A stretch of DNA of 64,000 nt from Bradyrhizobium sp. 139. GTDB taxonomy: Bacteria; Pseudomonadota; Alphaproteobacteria; Rhizobiales; Xanthobacteraceae. Where the stretch lies: assembly GCF_023074175.1 (NCBI RefSeq), contig NZ_JADPKS010000051.1:124001-188000 (forward strand), in the 5' to 3' direction. Made by a program: the position numbers and the translations under genes. Shown here in pieces: positions 42,384 to 52,541 of the stretch. The number at the start of each line of letters is the position of its first letter. Position 1 is the stretch's first letter. The notes under the pieces were generated by a model. The model did not search any database. It was not told the origin of the DNA and was given only the letters and a program-made list of their open reading frames with translations.

Positions 42384-43685
42384 TCAGCCACCCTTCTTCA
42401 GCACCGAGACGAAGAACCCGTCCGTCCCCGTCCGCCGCGGCGTCATCAGCCAACCCTCGGCGGATTGCAGCGCGGCCTTTGCAAAATCCTCCGCCTTGTC
42501 CCAGAGCACGCTCGCGGTCTCTTCGGGCGGCATGATCGTGAACTCGCCATGGCGGGCAGTGAACGCCCTCACCTGCTCGCCGTTCTCTTCTGCCAGCACC
42601 GAGCAGGTGATGTAGGCGATCCGGCCACCTGGCTTCAGCAGCGGAACCGCGCGCTCCAGCACCTCCACCTGATCGCGCAGGCGGATCTCCAGCGCGCCCG
42701 GGCGCATGCGCCATTTGGCGTCGGGATTGCGGCGCCAGGTTCCGGTTCCCGTGCAGGGTGCGTCGATCACGACGAGGTCGGCGGTGCCGCTGATGTCGGC
42801 CAGCGGATCGGCCTCGCCCTTGGGCGTGCGGACATCGGCATTGTGGACGCCGGCGCGCGACAGCCGCTCATGGATCGGCGCGAGCATGCGCTTGTCGCGG
42901 TCGGTCGCAATCAGCCGGCCCTTGCCCTGCATCAGGGCTGCGAGGGCCAGCGTCTTGCCGCCGGCGCCGGCACAGAGATCGATCACCTGCTCGCCGGGTT
43001 TTGCCGCAGTGAAGCTCGTTGCGAGCTGCGATCCCTCGTCCTGCACTTCAACGCCGCCCTTGATGAAATCCTCCTCGGCCTGGATGCCGGGATTGCGCGC
43101 ATCGGCCGAAAGCTCGATGCGCAGGCCGGTTGCCGACCAATGCGTCGGTTTCGCGTGAAGATGAGCAAGCGCCCGCAGCACCTTGTCGCGATTGGATTTT
43201 AGCGTGTTGACGCGCAAATCGAGCGGGGCCCGGCTCGCCATCGCGGCCGCCTCCGCGGCGCGCTCTTCGCCGAACACTTTTGCAAAGTACGGGTCGAGCC
43301 ATTCCGGATAATCGCCGGCGATCGCTGCCGGCGCGTCCTTCAGGGAACGCGAGGCCAGCGCAGCCTGCTCGGCCTCCGTCAGCGGCGCCGGTGCAAACCG
43401 GCTGCCGTCGAACAGCGCGCCCATGGTGGCCGTGTCCATGTTGCGTTCGAGGCGGAGCATGCCGATCAGCCGCGCCCGCGCGGTATCGGCGTCCATCAGG
43501 AAGGCGCTCGAGGCATAGCGGCGCAGCACGTCCCAGACGAGGCCGGCGATCGCGGCGCGGTCGCCGGAGCCGGCGAAGCGGTGCGCGGTGCCCCACTCCT
43601 TCAGCGCCTTGGCGGCGGGCACGCGGTCTTTCTCGATGGTGTCGATCAGTTCGATGGCTGCGGACAGCCGGGCAGCGGGAGTCAT
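42384..43685 (-). CDS. RsmB/NOP-family RNA cytosine methyltransferase
   Basis: The 433-aa protein has an N-terminal NusB-like helical region and a Rossmann methyltransferase core. VIDLCAGAGGKTLALAALMQ is the SAM motif, VVIDAPCTGTGTWRRNPDAK holds the PC motif, and IAYITCSVLAEENGEQV the catalytic TCS motif. EVQDEGSQLATSFTAAKPGE precedes the core, as in RsmB. It methylates C5 of a cytosine in RNA, most likely 16S rRNA. It lies between guaA and guaB. Confidence 0.93.
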   Translation of the reverse strand: MTPAARLSAAIELIDTIEKDRVPAAKALKEWGTAHRFAGSGDRAAIAGLVWDVLRRYASSAFLMDADTARARLIGMLRLERNMDTATMGALFDGSRFAPAPLTEAEQAALASRSLKDAPAAIAGDYPEWLDPYFAKVFGEERAAEAAAMASRAPLDLRVNTLKSNRDKVLRALAHLHAKPTHWSATGLRIELSADARNPGIQAEEDFIKGGVEVQDEGSQLATSFTAAKPGEQVIDLCAGAGGKTLALAALMQGKGRLIATDRDKRMLAPIHERLSRAGVHNADVRTPKGEADPLADISGTADLVVIDAPCTGTGTWRRNPDAKWRMRPGALEIRLRDQVEVLERAVPLLKPGGRIAYITCSVLAEENGEQVRAFTARHGEFTIMPPEETASVLWDKAEDFAKAALQSAEGWLMTPRRTGTDGFFVSVLKKGG

Positions 43686-43695
43686 TTCAAATCTT

Positions 43696-44118
43696 TCAGA
43701 TCAGCAAGAGCATTTTCAGTGCGAAGTAGACCCACATCGCGAGCAGCACGAGCACGCCGGCGAGCCAGAGCGTCGAGCGCTGGCCGAGATCGTTCGAGGA
43801 GACGAAGATTCCGGCATGGGCAAAGCGCGTCGCCACGAACACCCAGGACATCAGCACGATGAAGAGATCGGCATGGCGCAAGGGCAGCGCCAGCGCGATC
43901 AGGGCGTAGAACAGCACCGGCAATTCGAACTGGTTGCGGTAGCAATTGGCGATTTGTGTGGCGTCCTTGGGCCAGTTCGGCTCGCCGAGCGCAATGTCGC
44001 GGATCTTGGTCTCGCCGGAGACGAGCGCTTGCCGGCGCCCTAGCACCATGCTGATCAGGAGGGCGAAGGTGAGCCCGACCTGGACGAAGACCGGCAGCAA
44101 AACCATTTGAATGGACAT
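43696..44118 (-). CDS. MAPEG-family membrane protein
   Basis: The 140-aa protein has four hydrophobic helices. ANCYRNQFELPVLFYALIAL contains the MAPEG signature (N-x-x-E-x-P), followed by LIVLMSWVFVATRFAHAGIF-like FIVLMSWVFVATRFAHAGIF. Bacterial MAPEG proteins may have glutathione transferase activity. ATG 44118 fits the start of helix 1. Its stop-to-start gap with the downstream methyltransferase gene is 10 bp, so the two may be cotranscribed. Confidence 0.9.
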   Translation of the reverse strand: MSIQMVLLPVFVQVGLTFALLISMVLGRRQALVSGETKIRDIALGEPNWPKDATQIANCYRNQFELPVLFYALIALALPLRHADLFIVLMSWVFVATRFAHAGIFVSSNDLGQRSTLWLAGVLVLLAMWVYFALKMLLLI

Positions 44119-44239
44119 CGGAGTTTTCCCATCCGGCAGAAACCACAGCAAGCGTCCATTAGCCGCCACCGCTGTTCCTGACAATCAACGAGTTGAACCG
44201 GCGTTCCCGATGAGGCGACCAACTGTCGATGGTTAAAGC

Positions 44240-44519
44240 GATTTTGGCGCTTTGGGCCTGGGGCGAGATACCGCCATGCTCGGCGACGGACGCGCGGTGC
44301 TGCGCGGCGCGGTGGCGCCCAACCACCGCACCGCCGACCGCGTGCTGGTCGTGAACCTGCCCGGCAAGGAAACGTAGGAATTCCGCCTCCGCCTGCCCGC
44401 CGAGCCGCCTCGCTTTGAGCAGTTCGGCCCCTGGCACCTCGCCGACCGCATTGCCTCGCCGCTGGCCGGCAGCGTCGCCCCGCAGGACGCCTACACGATC
44501 CGCTACCGCGTGTTTTAAA
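44240..44519 (+). pseudogene. Unrecognised protein remnant with an in-frame stop
   Basis: One plus-strand frame reads DFGALGLGRDTAMLGDGRAV, LRGAVAPNHRTADRVLVVNL and PGKET, then TAG at 44375-44377, then EFRLRLPAEPPRFEQFGPWH, LADRIASPLAGSVAPQDAYT and IRYRVF to a TAA. Base use is coding-like on both sides of the stop, which suggests one former gene with a nonsense change and no 5' end. The family was not identified. It lies just upstream of the broken phosphoesterase. Confidence 0.6.
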
Positions 44520-44587
44520 CTTTGTTCGTTGCGATCCATGCCCGCGCCGTCATCGTTCCGACGCGCGACAGCGGGTACGATGACCGC

Positions 44588-45429
44588 ATGTCCGAATTTC
44601 GCCTGACGCAGATTTCCGACACCATCTCGGCCGGCGCTTTCCCGGCCTGATCGCCAACTTCCACCGCGTCAGCGAGCATATCGACACTGATAGGCCCGAT
44701 CTCGTCGTCAATACCGGCGACGTCTCGTTCGACGGGCCGACCAGCCGCGACGATGTCGAATTCGCGAAGGGCCTGCACGATGCCCTGCCCGTTGCTTGCC
44801 GCTACCTCCCCGGCAATCACGACATCGGCGACAATCCGACCGCGATCGGGCCGGCGCCGAAGCCGCCGGTCACGGAAGCGCACCGCCAGCAATTCCGCGA
44901 CATCATCGGCGAAGACCATTGGTCGTTCGAGGCCGCGGGCTGGAGTTTCATCGGCCTCAACACGCTGGTGATGAATTCCGGGCTCGTCTTCGAGGCCGAG
45001 CAGATCGACTGGCTGGCCTCCGAGATCGCGCGCACGAACGGCAGACCCGTCGCGCTGTTCCTGCACAAGCCGGTCTTCCTCAACCTGCCCGACGACCCCG
45101 AGACGCCGGCGACATCGATCCGCTATGTGCCGCAGCCGGCGCGGGCGCGGCTGCTCGAAATGTTCGGGAATGTCGATCTGCGCCTGATCGCCAGCGGACA
45201 CGTGCACCAGCGGCGCGACTTCACCTATCGCCACACCCGCCATGTCTGGGCGCCATCGGCCGGCTTCAAGATCAACGACGCGCGCCAGGATCGCATCGCA
45301 ATCAAGGAAGTCGGGCTGGTCGAATACCGCTTCCAGCCCGACAGCTTCGAGGTCCGCCACGTCCGCGCGGCAGGCCAGGTCGATATCGATATCGAGGAGT
45401 TGCTCGCCCAGATGGGCGGCGAGCATTAG
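44588..45429 (+). pseudogene. Metallophosphoesterase with a one-base deletion at the first metal motif
   Basis: The ATG at 44588 starts SEFRLTQISDT, the first strand of a calcineurin-like phosphoesterase. At GACACCATCTCGG (44618-44630) one C is missing: with three C the text is DTHLGRRFPGLIANFHRVSE. As given, the frame ends after 20 codons. The rest is intact in the next frame: VVNTGDVSFDGPTSRDDVEF, CRYLPGNHDIGDNP, ALFLHKPVF and LRLIASGHVHQRRDF to EELLAQMGGEH. All metal-ligand motifs are kept apart from the damaged DTH. The repaired protein is about 280 aa. Confidence 0.88.
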
Positions 45430-45440
45430 CCCCGCAACAT

Positions 45441-45737
45441 TCAGGCGACGCTCTTGAGATCCTGCTGGATCGCGGCGAGCAAGGATTGCAGCGCTGCGCT
45501 GTTCACCGGCTTGGCCGGGACATCATTGGTCATCTGCTCGGCGGCAGGATTGATCGCTTTGACCGGCCGCTTCGGGAACGGTGGCGCTGCCAGCATCGAC
45601 GGCCGGGTCAAATCGCCCTGTTCCTCGGCGTGAACGAACTTGCCATGGATGACGTCGTCGCGACGGCCCACGACGAACATGGTCGCCCAATAGCCGGCGG
45701 CCAACAGAATTACGCAGAAAATACCGATCTCGAACAT
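45441..45737 (-). CDS. Hypothetical single-span membrane protein
   Basis: The 98-aa protein has one N-terminal hydrophobic helix, IGIFCVILLAAGYWATMFVV, and a hydrophilic tail with a proline-rich middle (APPFPKRPVKAINPA). No family is recognised. Coding appearance and a clean ATG support it. It converges on the phosphoesterase pseudogene, 11 bp apart. Confidence 0.6.
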   Translation of the reverse strand: MFEIGIFCVILLAAGYWATMFVVGRRDDVIHGKFVHAEEQGDLTRPSMLAAPPFPKRPVKAINPAAEQMTNDVPAKPVNSAALQSLLAAIQQDLKSVA

Positions 45738-45901
45738 CGCAACACCTAAAATATGCGCGATGATTCAATGCCTTCGCTCTGAGGTCAATGAACCGACGGT
45801 CACACAAGCGGCTTTTGCCGGCGGGTGTGGCCGATCGGTGACTCTTTGTTAACCATCTCCGTTCGGAGAGAACCGGTATCCACTTCGCTCGAAAACGCTT
45901 C

Positions 45902-46924
45902 CTAGGCCTTGTCCGGCCCCACCCGCACCAGCTGCTTGCCGAAATTGGCGCCCTTCAGGAGCCCCATGAAGGCACCGGGCGCGCTGTCCAGGCCCTCGGT
46001 GACGAACTCCTTGTACTTGACCTTGCCCTCGCGGACCCAGGTGGACATGTCGCGCAGGAAGTCGCCACGGCGGCTGGCGAAATCGGAGACGATGAAGCCG
46101 CGGAAGGTGAGCCGCTTGGTCAGTGTCGCGCGCATCATGGATGCCGCCCATTTCGGCGGCTTGGCCTCGGTGTCGTTGTAATGGGCGATCAGGCCGCAGA
46201 CCGGAACGCGCGCGAAGGGATTGAGCAGCGGGAACACCGCCTCGAACACGGCGCCGCCGACATTCTCGAAATAGACGTCGATACCCCCAGGGCAGGCGTC
46301 CTTCAGCTTCGCCGCCAGATCAGGGTCGCGGTGATCGATGCAGGCATCGAAGCCGAGTTCCTTCACCACGTAGTCGCACTTGTCCTTGCCGCCGGCGATG
46401 CCGACCGCGCGTGCACCCTTGATCTTCGCGATCTGGCCGACGGCCGATCCGACAGCGCCGGAGGCGCCGGCGACGACGACGGTCTCGCCGGGTTGCGGCT
46501 TGCCGATGTCGAGCAGGCCCGTGTAGGCCGTCATACCGGGCATGCCGAGCACGCCGATGGAGGTCGAGATCGGCCCGAGCTTCGGATCGACCTTGATCAA
46601 GCCCTTGCCGTTCGAGATCGCGTGCGACTGCCAGCCCGACCGTATCCGCACGATGTCGCCCGTGGCGAAGTCCGGATTGTTGGAGGCCGCAACCTCGCTG
46701 ACTGCCTCGCCTTCCATCACGCCGCCGATCGGCACCGGCGCAGCGTAGGACGGACCCTCGCTCATGCGCCCGCGCATATAGGGATCGAGCGAGAGCCAGA
46801 TCGTGCGCAGCAGGACTTCACCTGCGCCGGGCGCCGGAATCGCGAATTCCTCGATGCGGAAATCGGACGACTTTGGCTCGCCGACGGGACGTGCGGCGAG
46901 AACGATGCGCTTGCCTTGGGACAT
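45902..46924 (-). CDS. NADP-dependent zinc-free MDR oxidoreductase (CurA/leukotriene B4 reductase type)
   Basis: The 340-aa protein belongs to the medium-chain reductases without zinc. SLDPYMRGRMSEGPSYAAPV is the family hallmark after strand 2, VVAGASGAVGSAVGQIAKIK the nucleotide motif, and GIDVYFENVGG and RVPVCGLIAHYND follow. Members reduce activated C=C bonds of enones. ATG 46924, next to a GGAGGAAG tract, is the start. It is downstream of guaB, separated by a palindromic repeat. Confidence 0.92.
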   Translation of the reverse strand: MSQGKRIVLAARPVGEPKSSDFRIEEFAIPAPGAGEVLLRTIWLSLDPYMRGRMSEGPSYAAPVPIGGVMEGEAVSEVAASNNPDFATGDIVRIRSGWQSHAISNGKGLIKVDPKLGPISTSIGVLGMPGMTAYTGLLDIGKPQPGETVVVAGASGAVGSAVGQIAKIKGARAVGIAGGKDKCDYVVKELGFDACIDHRDPDLAAKLKDACPGGIDVYFENVGGAVFEAVFPLLNPFARVPVCGLIAHYNDTEAKPPKWAASMMRATLTKRLTFRGFIVSDFASRRGDFLRDMSTWVREGKVKYKEFVTEGLDSAPGAFMGLLKGANFGKQLVRVGPDKA

Positions 46925-47023
46925 GATGGCTTCCTCCGGAGTTTCTTCGTCGGGGACGGAAGCGGAGGGAGAGGAGCGCGTCAATACAAAAGCGGTGGAG
47001 CGTGGTGTCGTGCTATGCGCACC

Positions 47024-47076
47024 TCTCGTGTCCCGGACGCGCTGCTGCGCTCTTGCGCTGCGTCCGGGACACGAGA
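47024..47076. repeat. Tight palindromic repeat, CCCGGACGC type
   Basis: TCTCGTGTCCCGGACGC and GCGTCCGGGACACGAGA are perfect complements, 17 bases each, around a 19-base centre. The same arms border the longer element at 5026-5166. It lies 8 bp past the guaB stop, so it could serve as guaB's transcript end, although no T-run follows. Confidence 0.85.
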
Positions 47077-47083
47077 CCGGAGG

Positions 47084-48670
<1,587 letters not shown>

Positions 48671-48796
48671 TCAGTGGGGTTGACGCGGGTCGATAGCACG
48701 GGTGGGTGACGAATCAAAGTAATTCGAACCGCCGGCCAGCCATGCACGGGCTTTTTACGTAAATTCAGCGGGGATAGCCTAAGCGCGCCCGCCCAC

Positions 48797-48903
48797 CGTC
48801 ATTCCGGGGCGCGACGAAGTCGCGAGCCCGGAATCCATCCCGCAGCGATCTCCGGGCACAATGGATTCCGGGCTCGCGCCAGTAGGTGCGCCCCGGAATG
48901 ACG
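48797..48903. repeat. Palindromic repeat, CGTCATTCCGGGG type, copy B
   Basis: Its ends are CGTCATTCCGGGGCGCG and GCGCCCCGGAATGACG, with inner GAGCCCGGAATCCAT and ATGGATTCCGGGCTC arms. It lies in the 480-base divergent gap between guaB and the DHA2 exporter. The rest of that gap shows no other feature beyond presumed promoters. Confidence 0.9.
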
Positions 48904-49057
48904 AGGGAGCAAGAGGTCCGGAATGCAGCCGTTGAAGCGCGGCAAACCGTTGTCACGCAGGATTTAGGTGCTATGCGTCGATCCGCAATGGTCGCGGGCC
49001 AGTGGCGGTGTTAAGCCGCAACTCCACCCTCCTTCCGATTTCCATTACCAACCTGTC

Positions 49058-50548
49058 ATGGTCGACAAGCAACGCATCATTCCGCTGATCGTGGCCACTG
49101 CTCTCTTTATGGAGAACATGGATTCGACGGTCATCGCGACGTCGCTGCCGGCGATCGCGGCCGACATCGGCACCAGTCCGCTGACACTGAAGCTCGCGAT
49201 CACCTCCTATCTGCTGTCGCTGGCGGTGTTCATTCCGGCGAGCGGCTGGACCGCCGACCGTTTTGGCGCGCGCATGGTGTTTGCGATTGCCGTCGGCGTG
49301 TTCATGGTCGGCTCGGTCGGCTGCGCGCTCTCGACCTCGGTCACCGATTTCGTATTCGCGCGCGTCCTGCAAGGCATGGGCGGAGCGATGATGACGCCGG
49401 TCGGACGCCTGGTGCTGCTGCGCTCCGTGGACAAGAGTGCGCTGGTCAATGCGATGGCCTGGGTGACGGTTCCTGCCCTGATCGGTCCCGTGATCGGCCC
49501 GCCGCTCGGCGGCTTCATCACCACCTATGCGTCCTGGCATTGGATCTTCCTGATCAACATCCCGATCGGGCTGCTCGGCATCTTCATGGCCTTGCGCTTC
49601 ATCGATCCCATCAAGAGCGAGGAACGAGAGCCGTTCGATCTCTACGGCATGGTGCTGGCGGGCGTCGGGCTGGCCGGCATTGCCTTCGGCCTGTCGGTGG
49701 CCGGTCTCAACCTGCTGCCCTGGAGCACGGTTGCCGCGCTGGTTGCCGGCGGATCGATCTCGATGACGCTCTATGTCCTCCACGCCCGGCGAACGGGATC
49801 GCCGGTGTTGGACTTTTCGCTGCTGAAGCTGCCGACGCTACGCGCGGCCGTTTTCGGCGGTTTCATGTTCCGGCTCGGCATCGGCGCGCTGCCGTTCCTG
49901 CTGCCGCTGCTGATGCAGATCGGCTTCGGCCTGTCGCCATTCAAGTCCGGCCTCGTCACGTTTGGCTCTTCGCTCGGCGCCATGGGCATGAAGGCGCTGG
50001 CCGCGCGCATCATCCGCGCCTTCGGCTTCCGCAATCTGATGACGGTGAACGCGATCGTCAGCGCAATTTTCCTCGCCGCATGTGCACTGTTCACGGTGAC
50101 GACGCCGCTGCTGATCATCATGATCATCCTGGTGGTCGGCGGCTTCTTCCGCTCGCTGGAGTTCACCGCGATCAATACGGTCGCCTATGCCGAGGTCGAG
50201 ACCGCGCAGATGAGCCGCGCCACCACGCTCGTCAGCGTCAACCAGCAGCTTGCGGTCTCCGCCGGTGTCGCCGTCGGCGCCGCCTCGGTGGAGACGACGA
50301 TGTGGCTCAGCCATGTCAGCGAGCTCAATGCCACCGTGTTCGCGCCCGCGTTCGTCGTGGTGGCGCTGACCTCGGCGGCGTCGAGCTGGTTCTTCTGGCA
50401 GATGCCAGCCGACGCCGGCCACGAGATCTCCGGCCGCAAGGCGGTCGACATTTCCAGCCGCAAGGGTGCCGCAAAGAGCGCGGCGAGCGCCGCCGTCAAG
50501 ACCGCGACGGAGGATACCCAGGACGTGCGGGACCAGCGGCTGGGGTAG
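49058..50548 (+). CDS. MFS drug exporter, DHA2 (EmrB/QacA) family
   Basis: The 496-aa protein has about fourteen hydrophobic segments. The start LIVATALFMENMDSTVIATS is motif D1 of 14-helix exporters; WTADRFGARMVF is motif A, and VPALIGPVIGPPLGGFITTY motif C of antiporters. The C-terminal tail is hydrophilic and alanine-rich. ATG 49058 matches the family; the longer frame adds 30 residues with no likeness. It has no EmrA-like partner, so it probably acts alone in the inner membrane. Confidence 0.92.
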   Translation: MVDKQRIIPLIVATALFMENMDSTVIATSLPAIAADIGTSPLTLKLAITSYLLSLAVFIPASGWTADRFGARMVFAIAVGVFMVGSVGCALSTSVTDFVFARVLQGMGGAMMTPVGRLVLLRSVDKSALVNAMAWVTVPALIGPVIGPPLGGFITTYASWHWIFLINIPIGLLGIFMALRFIDPIKSEEREPFDLYGMVLAGVGLAGIAFGLSVAGLNLLPWSTVAALVAGGSISMTLYVLHARRTGSPVLDFSLLKLPTLRAAVFGGFMFRLGIGALPFLLPLLMQIGFGLSPFKSGLVTFGSSLGAMGMKALAARIIRAFGFRNLMTVNAIVSAIFLAACALFTVTTPLLIIMIILVVGGFFRSLEFTAINTVAYAEVETAQMSRATTLVSVNQQLAVSAGVAVGAASVETTMWLSHVSELNATVFAPAFVVVALTSAASSWFFWQMPADAGHEISGRKAVDISSRKGAAKSAASAAVKTATEDTQDVRDQRLG

Positions 50549-50570
50549 CGCCCCAACTCGTCATTCGCGG

Positions 50571-51257
50571 CTACGTCTTCGGCTCGCCGCGAAATCCCGT
50601 CGCCAGCACGTAGCGCTCCGAGGAATCCTGCCGGCTGGCGGCGGGTTTCACGTGGCGCACGGTGGCAAAATCGCGCTTGAGCTGGGCGAGCAACTCGGCG
50701 TCGGCCCCGCTCTGGAACGCCTTCGCCAGGAAGCTCCCGCCCGGTTTCAGCACGTCGCAGGCGAACGCGGCGGCGGTCTCGATCAGGCCGACGATGCGGA
50801 GCTGGTCGGTCTTGCGGTGACCGGTGGTGTTGGCGGCCATGTCGGACATCACGACGTCCGCCCCGCCTCCCAACATCGCGGTGAGCTTGTCCGGTGCGTC
50901 GTTCTCCATGAAGTCGAGTTGCGCGAACTCGACGCCGGCAATCTCCGGCATCTCCAGCAGATCGATCGCCACGACCTTGCCTTTGCCGTCAACCGAGCCG
51001 ACGCGCTTGGCGGCGATCTGGCTCCAGCCGCCCGGCGCGGCGCCGAGATCGACAACCGCCATGCCGGGCTTGAGCAGCCGGTATTTGTCGTCGATCTCGA
51101 GCAGCTTGAAAGCGGCGCGCGAGCGATAGCCCAGCGCCTTCGCCTTCACCACATAGGGATCGTTGAGCTGCCGCTCCAGCCACAGCTTGGACGACAATTT
51201 GCGCTTGCCGCCGGTCTTGACCTGGACGTGCAAGCGGCCGGTGGTGTCCTTGGCCAT
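50571..51257 (-). CDS. rlmE: 23S rRNA 2'-O-methyltransferase RlmE (FtsJ/RrmJ)
   Basis: The 228-aa protein has the FtsJ fold. SRAAFKLLEIDDKYRLLKPG contains the first catalytic Lys, MAVVDLGAAPGGWSQIAAKR the SAM motif, ADVVMSDMAANTTGHRKTDQ the catalytic Asp, and GGSFLAKAFQSG the second Lys. It methylates U2552 (E. coli numbering) of 23S rRNA. Its start is 1 bp from the stop of the Ppx/GppA-like gene upstream, so the two form an operon. Confidence 0.96.
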   Translation of the reverse strand: MAKDTTGRLHVQVKTGGKRKLSSKLWLERQLNDPYVVKAKALGYRSRAAFKLLEIDDKYRLLKPGMAVVDLGAAPGGWSQIAAKRVGSVDGKGKVVAIDLLEMPEIAGVEFAQLDFMENDAPDKLTAMLGGGADVVMSDMAANTTGHRKTDQLRIVGLIETAAAFACDVLKPGGSFLAKAFQSGADAELLAQLKRDFATVRHVKPAASRQDSSERYVLATGFRGEPKT

Positions 51258-51258
51258 C

Positions 51259-52332
51259 TCACCGGCTCCCGAGCGCGCCGTCTTCGCGCATCATCTCGAC
51301 CAGCATGCCTTCGCGCAGGCCCCGGTCGGCGACGCGCAGGCGTGGCAGCGGAAAGGCACGGCGGATCGCGTCGAGGATGGCGCAGCCGGCCAGCACGAGA
51401 TCGGCGCGTTCGAAGCTGATGCAGCTGTTGGCCGCGCGCTCCTCGTAGCTCATGCCGAGCAGCTTGCTGATCGTCGCGGTCACGTCGGTATCGTTCATCC
51501 AGACGCTGTCGATGCGGCGGCGGTCGTAACGCGCGAGGTTGAGATGGATGCCGGCGAGCGTCGTCACCGTGCCTGACGTGCCGAGCAGATGCATATCAGT
51601 GAGATCGCCGCCATGCTGTTCGGCGAACGGCGCGATGTGCTGGGCGACCTCCCGTTCCATCGCGGCATAGATCTCCGGTGTCACGTCGCGGCCGCCGAAT
51701 TGTTCGGCGAGCGTCACGACACCCAGCGGGATCGACATCCAGGCTTTTATGCGCGGCTCCGGATTCTGCGGATCACGCTCGATCCGCACCAGCTCGGTCG
51801 AGCCGCCGCCGATGTCGAACAGGATCGCGCCCCTGCCCCTGGGATCGACCAGCGGCGAGCAGCCGAGCACGGCGAGCGAAGCCTCGGTCTCGCGGTCGAT
51901 CACTTCCAACTCGATGCCGGTCTCGGCCGCGACGCGGCTGCGAAAATCTTCGGCATTCGAGGCAGCTCGGCAGGCTTCGGTCGCGATCAGCCGCAGCCGC
52001 CGCGCTTTCCTCAAGTTGATCTTGTCGCGGCAGATGCTGAGCGCCACTACGGCCCGCTCGATCGCGGCGTCGCTGATGCACCCGGTTGCCGAGACGCCCT
52101 CGCCGAGCCGGATGATGCGCGAGAAGGAATCGACCACGCGAAAGCCTTCGCTGGTCGGACAAGCGATCAGGAGCCTGCAATTGTTGGTGCCGAGGTCCAG
52201 CGCCGCGTAGACGCCGGTTCCCGGCGCTTGCACGCCGACGGCCGGTTCGGCGGCGAATGCTACCGCCGCCATCGACCCCTCGAGCTCACCGTGCGGCACA
52301 AGACCGTCGCGGAGCCGCGTGTGGTCATTCAT
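51259..52332 (-). CDS. Ppx/GppA-family phosphatase
   Basis: The 357-aa protein has an actin-like ATPase fold. VYAALDLGTNNCRLLIACPT is phosphate loop 1, DRETEASLAVLG the catalytic Glu region, AILFDIGGGSTELVRIERDP loop 2, and LLGTSGTVTTLAGIHLNLAR a later motif. It hydrolyses polyphosphate or pppGpp; the short alphaproteobacterial form lacks the C-terminal HD-like domain. A 45-residue N-terminal extension lies before the core. It is directly upstream of rlmE, a conserved pairing in this class. Confidence 0.92.
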   Translation of the reverse strand: MNDHTRLRDGLVPHGELEGSMAAVAFAAEPAVGVQAPGTGVYAALDLGTNNCRLLIACPTSEGFRVVDSFSRIIRLGEGVSATGCISDAAIERAVVALSICRDKINLRKARRLRLIATEACRAASNAEDFRSRVAAETGIELEVIDRETEASLAVLGCSPLVDPRGRGAILFDIGGGSTELVRIERDPQNPEPRIKAWMSIPLGVVTLAEQFGGRDVTPEIYAAMEREVAQHIAPFAEQHGGDLTDMHLLGTSGTVTTLAGIHLNLARYDRRRIDSVWMNDTDVTATISKLLGMSYEERAANSCISFERADLVLAGCAILDAIRRAFPLPRLRVADRGLREGMLVEMMREDGALGSR

Positions 52333-52541
52333 ACAAACTATCTTTCCGCGGCCCTAAGGGCCGGTCAGGAATTGCTTTTTCGCCTGAAACATTAGCAGCG
52401 CAGCCAGCCTGCGCAACAACGCATCACATGGGACCATGCCCATTCGTGCGTTGTCGTGAACGGGTCGGTGGGTTATTTGAAGGGATCCGGTCCTCCAAGC
52501 GCCTACAAAACGCGCAATCGCCGGCTTTTCAGGTCAATCCC

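Noticed and set aside
47024..47076. Intrinsic terminator of guaB
   Set aside because: The stem is excellent but no T-run follows on the minus strand, and the same element occurs elsewhere; it is kept as a repeat.
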